This document shows positions 13,041 to 23,500 of a DNA stretch of 64,000 nucleotides, piece after piece (the stretch's first letter is position 1; each line of letters opens with the position of its first letter). The notes below the pieces were generated by a model. That model did no database searches. It was not told the origin of the DNA and was given only the letters and a program-made list of their open reading frames with translations. The translations under genes were made by a program, and so were the position numbers. Source of the DNA: Zerene cesonia (lineage: Eukaryota; Arthropoda; Insecta; Lepidoptera; Pieridae); assembly GCF_012273895.1 (NCBI RefSeq), contig NC_052123.1, positions 2,914,001 through 2,978,000 of the forward strand. Reading direction: 5' to 3'.

Positions 13041-13998
13041 GTAGGAAGTAGGATAGTAGGATATTTGCTGTCTTCGCTTACCCGATTTTTAATGTTAATT
13101 TAAGTACTTAACCGACTTCGACAAGAGGAGGGGAATGCAATTCAAAATTTTTGCGCATAGGGTACCGCTTGTGTGTGACTGTATGTTCTTTGACTCGCCC
13201 TACAGCCCAAATAGCTGGACGGATTTTAACATATGAGGTGTCGTTGTAATCATCATTCTGGTAGTGACATATGCTGTATAAATTAACAAAATGGCACCCA
13301 AAAATAAAATTAAAGAGGTGTTTTAAGCAATATGCATGTCAAATTAAATTTCATAAAAATACCATTACAATAAAACTAAATAGTTATCAGGCGAGTTTTT
13401 TGTTTGCATTATAATTATTCTTGTTTTATTTTATTTATAGATACCTACACACTAGCTGCGTCCCACTTTTTCACTCACAGGCAAAAACCTTTTACAATTA
13501 CCGTAGTTACCTACGTATCCTACATAAGGGTTGGTTTTTGAGCATTCAAACATTTTCTGTTTAAATTTTATCCGAATCGGTGATCTAAGTCTTGAAAACA
13601 CTCATACTTTTACATTTAACTGTATTACTAATACATTATAACAGCTGCTTTTGTTTGTATGAAATTTATATAATTAATAGTGTTATAACTCGAATGTACC
13701 TATTCGTAGCTATTAAAACCAGGTGATATTGTAATGGCCTGCTAGCACAAAATCTAATTCAAAAATTTCTCAACTCATATTAAATGTTTATTATAAAATA
13801 AAGATTTATCTCATATCTTTACAACATCGGCACAGAATCTCAATCAAATAAGATAACACGCAAACAGTAATTCTTTGATACAGCTGCGTATATTTTAATT
13901 TTAAATTATTTAGCGAGGTACATATTGTTTGCTATATTTAACTGTACTGAAAAATAAGATTGAAAGTTTGGAATTACAAAGAGTTTGAATTAATTTTG

Positions 13999-14345
13999 TA
14001 TGTGGTAGTCGAGCACGCTTCGGCACGAATTGGGCCAGCTCGCACCGGGGAAGTACCACACCCCCACAGAAGACCGGCGTGAAATAGCATTCTGCTGTGT
14101 TTCGTTCGGTGAGTGGGGGATCCGGAGGCCCATATCCTTTTCCTAACCCTTCCCAGTCCTTTCCTTTATTCCTCTCGCCAATCCTTCCTTAATCCATTCC
14201 CAAAAGTCGGCAATCCATTTGTAGAGGCGTAAGGTTTGCAATGGACCTTATGCCTCTATAAATGTTCATGGGCGGTGGTAGCGCTTACCATCAGGCGACC
14301 CACCAGCTCCATTGCCGACTGTGACATAAAAAAAAAAAAAAAAAA
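13999..14345 (+). repeat. SINE family 1, full-length copy with A-tail
   Basis: Runs from tatgtggtagtcgagcacgc through ggccagctcgcaccggggaa to ccattgccgactgtgacat and a run of ~19 A. The A-tail fixes its direction. This copy defines the family. Confidence 0.8.
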
Positions 14346-14776
14346 TGAATCATTAAAATATACCAAATCTAGCCGCTTGCCCTGGCTTCAGCTGACTGAG
14401 AAAAATACATAAAGAGACTAGATTTTTGATGTTTCTAGGACATATTGCTCGTGTTCTCTCTCACCACCCTAGCAACACCACGTACACGGGTAATATTTTT
14501 CCCGTCACCTACTTCTATACAATGGGTATACGGGTAATTTTTACCCATGTTCCACCACTACTTTTAACATTATAGCAACTGTTCTTCTTTAATATGTAAA
14601 GAAAGAAGAGAGAAAGAAAGAAAATACTTTGATTTATTAAACAGTATGACAAAAAAATAATACATACACACAAAAATTAAACAAACACAAAAAAACAATA
14701 ATATGATAAATAAAATAACAAAACAGTGAGATAATAGTGTGTCCCACACGTTTATAATTTTTCGATAAAATTCCAG

Positions 14777-17700
14777 ATGACAAACACACAAGCGGAGTCG
14801 AATTATGTAGACCCGTCGAAGCCACCCCCCCAGCCCCCACCAGATGGCGGGAAGTACACCTTACAGTCACAGAAACAACCTTACGATTTTGTGGCGAATA
14901 GAACCACACGGAAACGCAACAAGTAGGTATCATTTATATTCCTCTTTAATTTTCTCAGTTTTGATGGCGTCGTTTGTTTGCAAAGAACGAACCTAACCTA
15001 ACCCACCCCCTTTTTATATTGGGAAAATTATAGATACCCACGGCCCCCGGGGAAGAGGCCGTGGGTTATGTCGGGTTCCTACAGACTAAGACTGTGTTCC
15101 GTCGAGCCGCATAAGTGAAGGGGCCACGGGTACTTGTTGGATCCGTCCGCTACCACCTAATCTACCTCATCAAAAAAAATCTTATTCAGAATTCTCCGAA
15201 TTTTTAAGGTCTTTTAATCATCAATAAATTAAGCTGATATTTGAAACTTTGTAAAGTACATGTAATGATGTTATGTTTCCATTTGCATACATGATATGAC
15301 ACTTTTTGAATAAATTATTTATATAAATCAGAATTTGTAGGTAGACTAGATAAAAAACCTACAGAATATTTATCAATAATTTACCATCTATTTCAGTTTA
15401 TTAGAAGCGACAGGCCACTTAATTAAGGGCTGTTTAGGTGGCGGTATAATGGGCATACACGAAGCATTCATGAAGGGTGGTCTATGGACGTCTTTAGTTA
15501 TGACCATCGTCTTTGGGTTCTATATCTCGTATTGTTTACATGTAAGTTGATCTATTTTATTTATAAAGACAAACACAATCTAAAACATATGTTAATTAGA
15601 TTTTCGTCACATAATTATCACTATAATATAAAACAAAGACGCTTTCTCTGTCCCTATGTATGCTTAAATCTTTAAAATTACGCAACCGATTTTGATGGTT
15701 TTTTTAAAGATAGAGTGATTCAAGAGGAACGTTTATATGTATAAAAACATGCATTAAGTTACTCCAAATGAACGCGTGCGAAGCCGCGAGCAAAAGCTAG
15801 TATCTCATAAAAGATGAAGCTCATTTAGCGAAAAAAACAGCTCACAACGAGTTGTAGTCCCAGTAGATAAATAATTGACAAATGTCATTTGTGTAATTCG
15901 CTTTATTGCTTGTATTCAAACGCACGTATTCAATCACAGTATAGCAAAATTCGCTACCCAAGTTTGTTTCGTTAGCTTAAATGTAAATGCATGTTTGGGA
16001 AAGCTATGAATGAAATACTATTAAAGAGCTATAGATTTGAATTATTCAGTAAACTTTTCAGGGATAAAATAACACCATAGTAGATGTCAAAAATCTTGTG
16101 AATACTAGTGGGATAGTTAACCCGACTACACAACATTTACAAATAAAAAAGGATACAATATTTAATAATAAATTAAAACAGCTGGATTTTTAATGTTTCA
16201 TTAATAGCCCAGCTGTTTTTAAAACAGCGCATATTAAGGTTTTTTTAAACACTACGTCACTGTTATATTAAACAATGCCAGATATCATGCGATACTTAAT
16301 TAAGTGCTACTTAACGAAGAATCCAGGTTATTCATGAACAGAACTTACTCCTTTCTTAAAGGCCGGCAACACACACACCATACCCCTGGTATTGTGGGTG
16401 CAACTGGGCGATGTGGAGCACTTAACATCAGTTGACCCGTCTGCTTGCTTGCCTGCTCTATCACTTAAAAAAAAACAAAAAAAAAAACGGTAGAGTCAAA
16501 CAGTTAGCAAATACACACACAATTAACGATGATCTTTACAATTTTCAGTTACTAGTGAATTCAGCACAAGTATTGTACACACGGGTGCACGTACCCGAAA
16601 TGTCGTATCCGGACGTGGCAGAGGCTGCTCTACAAGTGGGACCGTTTCCTAGGTTAAGGAAATATAGCAAGTGGTTCAGGTTTGCTTCATTGATCATTTA
16701 TTTATTGGAGACTCACTTTTGCGCGCTGCTGCGCACGCGTTAATTTTAGAGAAGTTAAATAGATGTGCATACATATAAAGCTTACACTTGAATCACTATT
16801 AAAAAACTGCATCAAAATCCGTTGCGTAGTTTTAAAGATTTAATATACATAGGGATATAAGGACAGAGAAAGCGACTTACTTTATACTATGTAGTGATGA
16901 TTAGATTGTGTTTCGTGAGTGAGAAGTTTCGTAATATTATTTTGGTTAGTTTTATGTATGTTGCAAAAGTTTCACTATTCAACCGCGTCCCAAAAACGAG
17001 CGGCTCTCAAGTTTAGCTCTTAGGTTTGCTGCTCGATGATTTCGTAAATTTCCTCGAGTTTTAAAAGGAATTTTTACACTACCATCGCCCATGAACATAT
17101 GGGCTATTGCAGACCTTACGCCTTTAAATTGGGAAGGGATTTAGATAGGATTGGCGAGAGGAATGAAGGAAAGGACTGGGAAGGGTAAGGAAAAGCATAT
17201 GGGCCTCCAGCTCCCCCACTCACCGAACGAAACACAGCAGAATGCTATTTCACGCCGGTCTTCTGTGGGGGTGTGGTACTTCCCCGGTGCGAGCTGGCCC
17301 AATTCGTGCCTAAGCATGCTCAACTACCACATACAAAATATATTATCATCCAGTCCCACTTTAAAATCTTTGTACAAAACGATTATTTAAAATTTAAGTA
17401 TCTTATTTGTGAGAGTTAAGAAAAAATATTATATCTTTATGATTCATGTACTTTCTCTAAACTATTCGTTAATGTTTAAAGTGCGGGAAGATTAAAAAAC
17501 AAGGTCCTGAAGGTTATCGTAATTAAAATAATATTAAAATAATGTAATCAACATGATTAAGATTATATTTTTTTACAATTGCAGATATGCAGTGGATCTA
17601 GCTATTTGCATAGACCTTTTCGGCGCTTGCTGCGTGTACCAAATAATAATTGCGAAAACTCTTAGAGAGATTATAGAACAGAACCAAGATCTAGACTTGA

Positions 17701-19989
17701 ATAATCTAAGACTGTATATATTAGCTCTGTTGATACCAATCCTATTATTGTGTATGATAACCACGTTGAAATATTTAGCGCCTTTTTCATTAATCGCTGA
17801 CGTTTTTATTGGTGAGTTATGATTACTTTTAAGAATATATACACAAAAAATATTGTCCCAGAAGTAGAACACTCCTTGGGCTACCCGAAGGTGGGGTGCT
17901 ACGTATATTGTGGTTTTTGGGAATAAATAATTTATAATACTATTATGATTATACATTTTCTTCTCTCTTATGAAGTGTAAGATAATTCTAAGCATATAGG
18001 CTTGAATAATTATGATATTCATATTTAGTATTCATTCATTTCAGTTGTTTGTGTCGCTGCAACCGTAGTGTATAGTCTTAGGTCAGCTCCACCCATATCA
18101 TCAGTGCCCGCTTGGAAAGACGCGGTGGGTTTCTTTGAGTTTTGCGGAATCGTTGTTTTTAGCATGGAGGGTATTGGAGTCATATTACCCATTGAGAACA
18201 ATATGGAGAGTCCCAAGAAATTCCCCATTGTTATTGGATTAGGTAAGATTGGGTTACAAGCAAAGCCCTGCTGTTACCAGCTGTTGACTATAATTAAAAT
18301 TAATATAAAACATAAGTAAAACAATTCTGTTGGTATTGATTATAAACAAGATGCCTAGACAAACTCTTTCATTTAAATTTTGTTGTTAAAGTCAATTACA
18401 GACCTTACGCCTCAACAAATGGATTGCCGACCTTAAATTGGGAAGGGATTAAGAAAGGATTGGCGAGAGGAATAAAGGACTGGGAAGGGGAAGGAAAAGG
18501 ATATGGGCCTCCGGCTCCCCCACTCACCGAACGAAACACAGCAGACTGCTATTTCACGCCGGTCGTCTGTGGGGGTGTGGTACTTCCCCGGTGCGAGCCG
18601 GCCCAATTCGTGCCGAAGCGTGCTCGACTGCCACATACAGAATCAAAATGAAAGACAATCAAACACTATTTTGATATATAATATCAACAGAGATGTATAT
18701 TTTGTATCTTATATTAAATTATATTAACCTCGAACGATGGCATGTACTAAACTTTTGAAACCAAGAAACAGTCTCCACCATTGGTGTCCTCAAAGCGCAA
18801 TTGATAAAAAATTGTTTCAGGTATGACTATTGTTCTGATATTCCTTGTGATGGTCGGATTTTTCGGCTATTGGGGATTTGGTGAGAAATCTGTGTCACCT
18901 GTTACATTAAATTTTCCTGGAGATACGTGAGTGTTAAATTAAATTTGTTAATACGAACCGGTGGTATTATTAAAGCTTTGACGATTCAAAAGTGCTTCTA
19001 TAAGAAGTCTAATTGTATAAATAAATGTTTGAGTTTGAGTTTGAATAAATGTATTGCAAATGGCTTGCCCTTGGCTTTCAAAAAAATTTCTGTCCAGAAT
19101 ATTTGTAAAACAATAGAATATAAAAAATTAATCACTACATCGGACTAATAAATTAATAATTCATTTAAAATAATACTTTTCGTCCATTAACCAGCTTCTT
19201 GAAGGTCATTCTAGTGTGGAATCCTATATTATCTGAGTTGGGCCTAATAAAACACAATTTCTAGGAGATTGATGTATAAGAAAGTCCGTTTTCTTGCCTT
19301 AATTTTGAAAATAGAACTTCACTATCCTTGACAAAGCTCTCCTTCACAAATTAGGCTCATCATCTTTTATATATGATAAAGATATTAAATTATTACTCTA
19401 ATAGGTTTCATAAATTCCAGATTTCCAACAATCTTGAAAGCTCTCATGGGTCTTATGATATTCATCACATTTGCTCTCAACTTTTGGGCTCCGTTTAACC
19501 TGGTCTGGCACTACGTCTCCAAGAGGCACGACCCAAAGAAGCACTGGATATATGAGAGGATCTACAGAGGATCTTCTGTTATAATTATAACTGCTATTGC
19601 CATTGCATTTCCTAATATTGGGAACTTGATGGGATTAGTAAGTTGCCCATCTCTTTAAATTTGGTAACGACTATCGTTTATTTATAATATATTATCGTCT
19701 GTAATTACTTCGATACTTAATACCTAATCAAGTCAGTCAGTTTGTTTAGGTTAATAAAGAAATTCTCGATTGAGTTAGATTTTTTTTCTTTCAGCTGGGA
19801 GCTTTCTCCTTATCACTAATGGGTTTCATTTTCCCAGCCACAATCGATCTCCTGGTTGTGTGGGAAAACCCTGGCCTGGGAAGATGGAGATGGCGACTTT
19901 GGAAGAATATCTTAATTATATTTGTAGGCATCCTTCTGTTAATTGCTGGTACTTACTCTAATGTGAAGGGATTGATAAAAAATTTGTAG
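14777..19989 (+). CDS. Proton-coupled amino acid transporter-like protein, copy 2
   Basis: Complete SLC36/PAT-family transporter of 454 residues. Exons: 14777-14922, 15397-15541, 16549-16679, 17585-17811, 18045-18242, 18821-18926, 19421-19637, 19795-19989 (stop TAG 19987-19989). All junctions are GT-AG with consistent phase. The start is the first ATG of an open stretch encoding a proline-rich cytoplasmic N-terminus (QPPPDGG) followed by YDFVANRTTRKRN, the usual lead-in to helix 1. A CAG directly precedes the ATG, so a non-coding 5' exon upstream is possible. Helix 1 reads HLIKGCLGGGIMGIHEAFMKGG. Later landmarks are MSYPDVAEAALQVGP, YLAPFSLIADVF, LPIENNMESPKKFP, FFGYWGFGE, NFWAPFNLVWHYV and the C-terminal GLGRWRWRLWKN. 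It has the fewest introns of the trio (8 coding exons). The histidine in HLIKG matches the essential first-helix His of human PAT1, so proton coupling is likely kept. Its 3' end converges on copy 3. Confidence 0.95.
15036..15066. repeat. GC-rich hairpin in an intron of transporter copy 2
   Basis: acccacggcc and ggccgtgggt form a 10-bp stem with an 11-nt loop, inside a GC-rich patch at about 14990-15160. Confidence 0.7.
15619..15801 (+). mobile_element. CTAGT-ending element, type B
   Basis: From actataatataaaacaaaga to cgcgagcaaaagctagt. Lies in an intron of transporter copy 2. Confidence 0.6.
16360..16475 (+). repeat. LINE 3' tail fragment
   Basis: ttaaaggccggcaacacaca ... gttgacccgtctgcttgctt and an A-rich end form the common lepidopteran LINE tail. 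Lies in an intron of transporter copy 2. Confidence 0.5.
16718..16900 (-). mobile_element. CTAGT-ending element, type B
   Basis: cgcacgcgttaattttagag to tatactatgtagtgatga. Begins 38 bp after an exon of transporter copy 2. Confidence 0.55.
17079..17333 (-). repeat. SINE family 1, copy in transporter copy 2
   Basis: Matches the full-length copy in reverse but lacks the tail and an internal block. Lies in an intron. Confidence 0.75.
18391..18637 (-). repeat. SINE family 1, 3'-truncated copy
   Basis: Matches the reverse of the SINE from gaccttacgcctcaacaaatgg to gctcgactgccacata. Lies in an intron of transporter copy 2. Confidence 0.8.
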
Positions 19990-20009
19990 AAAAATGATAT
20001 TTTATTCCA

Positions 20010-20015
20010 AATAAA
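20010..20015 (+). terminator. Polyadenylation signal of transporter copy 2
   Basis: AATAAA lies 20 nt after the stop codon. A TTTATT just before it (20001-20006) would serve the opposite strand only for a 3' UTR of about 500 nt from copy 3. Confidence 0.6.
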
Positions 20016-20515
20016 TAGTTCTAGTTTTCAGGTCGTTAAAAATGAGACACGATAAATTTAATTTGCTATTTTAATAAAATTTTACAAGTAACAAAATACA
20101 ACAATACAAAAAACATAGTAGTCAAAGAATGTCAAGTAACTCGGATAAAAAATTTAAATCACAATATCTCACACGCGTTCTAATGATATTTGGCACCAAT
20201 AATTGAAATTTCTACTCAAAAAATCATGTTAATTTCAGAAAAATTATGCGTACATTTTATAATTTATCATCGATAAATAGTAAGGAATTAAAGTGAGAAT
20301 ATACCTCTATCATATAACTGACGATTAATTAATATCGCAATGCATTGCTATCAGGAAAAAGCGCGTTTATAATTACGAATTTTGTCAATCTTTATCATCA
20401 GCTCGAGTGGGTAAACCCTCATAATTACTACCTAGTTAATCACTATCGACTCCATGTTTTGTGGACTCGCAATTTTTCAATACGACAAATATAACGCTAC
20501 AATATACGTATGTAC
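20016..20515. other. Intergenic region between convergent transporter genes
   Basis: About 500 bp of AT-rich sequence separates the two stop codons. I see no gene, RNA or clear repeat in it. It probably holds the 3' UTR of copy 3. Confidence 0.5.
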
Positions 20516-23500
20516 TTATCTAAACACTGCCATCAGTTCGTTGATATTGACCACGGAACCGCATAGCAGCAAGAAGCATCCAATGCAGATCAAAACGAGC
20601 GACTTCCACAAACGCCAATAGTATTTCCCGAGACCCGGCCTTTCCCAATTCGTCAGTAGGTATATGATATTGGGCCAAATGAACGCCATGTTGGACAGGC
20701 AAAATGTTCCGAGCTGCGAACAATAAAAAAAAATGTTTTAACCAAAACTCTAAACCGCCTTCAAACTGACGGAACTAGAACAAATTTGATGGATTTGAGG
20801 AATCAGCTTTCACATAAAAAAAGGAATTAGATTGTAGTGAAATTGTTGCTTAATTTAAGATAAAATATAGCTATATTTATTGCTTTTTAACGGATTTTAA
20901 ACACGATTTATTCATTATATTATTAACCCGACGTTTCGAACACTTTACAGCGTGCGTGATCACGGGGAGACCGGTTAAAATCCGTTAAAAAGTCTTTAAT
21001 AACAAAATACTCGCGTAAAATCAAAAAAGAAAATACTATGTATTTATTGATATCATAATTTAATGACATCACTGTCTAAAATGTATAATTCTTTTTCATC
21101 AAAAAGGTTTCCAGTTCAGGTCAAGTCTTATTAGACACGAAAAGATCAAGCCAATCGATTGTAAACCCACGTAGTTAATATAAACCCCATAAAAGAACCG
21201 TCCCTCTTTCGTTTAAACATAAGTTATATTAAGAGTCAAATCAGTCTGGGTCATTTATATTTCTATTGCAAAGATATGAAATGTACAAGAAAGACGTGAG
21301 AGCTTACGAATCCCATCAAAGCGTTGATATTCGGGAACACAATAGCGATACATCCAATCATCGCAACAAACATGGCTCTGTAAATGAGTTCCCACATGAG
21401 GTGCTTCTGTTCTGGATGTAAGAACTTCAGGTAGTAGAAACAGAGGTTGAACGGCACCCAAAAGTTCAACGCGTGGGTAATGTAAATCATAACAACGATG
21501 AGCACTTTCAATATCTTAGGCCCTCTGTGAAAGAAAAAAGAGATTTGTATGTAGATTGTTAAATGTGTTACGTATTTGTATAGTTGATGAAATTACATTC
21601 AGTAAGAATCCTACTAATATTATAAATGCGAATGATTGTAAGGATGTGTGTGTGTTTGTTGCTCTTTCACGCAAAAACTACTGAACCGATTGCAATTAAA
21701 TTTGGTACGTAGATAGCTGGACAACTGGAATAACATATAGGCAATTTTTTATCCCGATATTCCAACGGCATACGGACTTACGCGGGTGAAACCGCGGAGC
21801 GCAGCTAGTGGAATGATGTATTCATATTACTTTCTTATAAACTAACTAGCTGTTGCCCGCGGCTTCACACGCGTTAATCGGAGTAGTTTAATAGATATAA
21901 TTATACATAATCTTCCTCTTTAATTACTCTATCTATTTAAAAAAAAAAACATCTAAATCTGTTGCGTAGTTTAAACGATTTAAGTATACATAGAGACATA
22001 GAGACAGAGAAAGCGACTTTGTTTTATACTATGTAGTGAAGCCTATATCTGTGGCTCAGGAAGTATTAGGTACATAATTATGATGATACATATTTGGTGG
22101 TAAAGTCACCGTAAAATTGTAAACATCATTGGATAGAGTTTTACACAATTAGTCGACAGATTAAATTCTCGCGAGGTTGATAAAAACTTTTTTTTGACAG
22201 TGACGTAAATATAACGATACGATAAAGTAAATATTTAACATTGATTGATTGATTTTTATGAACGAGTAGGCGACCAACGTTTTTGGACTTTTATACTGGG
22301 CTTATTAGTCTATATCAGGCATATAATCGATGCATGTTAATAATATTGAAAAAATAATTTCAAACGGTCTCTGCCAAGAATCCAACAGATCGCACAGGTT
22401 TGTTCGAACTGGTGTACCATAATTTATTGTTAATCAACATCACTGGCATCTTGATCTATTTTGGTTGTGTCAACTCAGCTTTATAGGACAAGTGATTGTG
22501 AAAAATAACGCATAAAATATGAAAATATAATAAGCGATAAGTTAGAAATAGCAAAAACACTTACGTTGTCATTGGGAAATTCACTGTGATGGGCGACTCG
22601 CAATTTTCAAGGAAAGCAGAATATCCAAAGAACGATACCATAAACGTACAGCAGATGATGAGTGACATGCCTTAAATATAATTATCTTATAAATATTGTA
22701 TACATATGAGGAGCCAGGGCGTTTACCCAGCAGTCGGACAGCCGTGGCTCATTAAAAACAAAAAATATATACATCTGAAAAATTGCCGTCTCAGTGTTCG
22801 TTGCCAACGTCCTAAATTATTGGACCGATTTTTATGAAATTGTCAATATCTATTTTTCATATCCCTGATTCTAAATGATGAGGGTAAACCATTAGCTGGG
22901 CCATTTAGTAATATTATAAATGAAACTTTGCAAGAAGATCATGTTTTTTACTTTACTACAAACTTTTTTCTTTCAAACAAAAACAATTGATGGATATTAT
23001 CAGAAAAATCAATGACATTCAGATCAAAATTTTCTGTAGTTCTTTTTATTATAATCACTGCTAGAATTAAGGACAAACTAACCGATACACAAAACAATGG
23101 GGTACTTCTTCGGGTTGGCCATATTATTCTCTATGGGTATGACGACACCCGAACAGGACATACTGAACACCGACATGCCGACAAACTCAAAGTAGTTGTA
23201 GAGTTTCGTGACTGTCACCAAGCCACTAAACGTCGGATTGTAGACAAACGCATAGTACACCGCCGTGAATATAATGATCACTGAAAATCGAGAATCGATA
23301 AACTTCGGAACGCGGGAGCAGGACACGCTTCGGCACGAAGTGGGCCAGCTTGAACTGGAGAAACCAGCGTGAAATAGTCGCATGTAAATGCTTTTATGTT
23401 TCACACTTTCAGGTGGAGAGCCAGATACCCGTATCCTTTTCCTCACCCTCACCAATTCTTTTCTTATTTACTGTCGCCATTTCCTTATCCCTTTACCCTG

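Larger units (their letters stand above)
7249..14776. other. Intergenic region between transporter copies 1 and 2
   Basis: About 7.5 kb with no recognisable gene. It contains CTAGT-type elements (7788-7983, 8045-8215, 12137-12350, 12551-12727, 12839-13040), a hairpin-type element (8499-8660) and a SINE (13999-14345). The rest is AT-rich. Confidence 0.5.

Noticed and set aside
14990..15012. cctaacctaaccc, like the insect telomere repeat
   Set aside because: Only two to three units within an intron; common by chance and in repeats.
16173..16223. aaaacagctgg ... ccagctgtttt hairpin as a microRNA
   Set aside because: The paired part is short and the loop long and AT-rich; no support beyond chance pairing.
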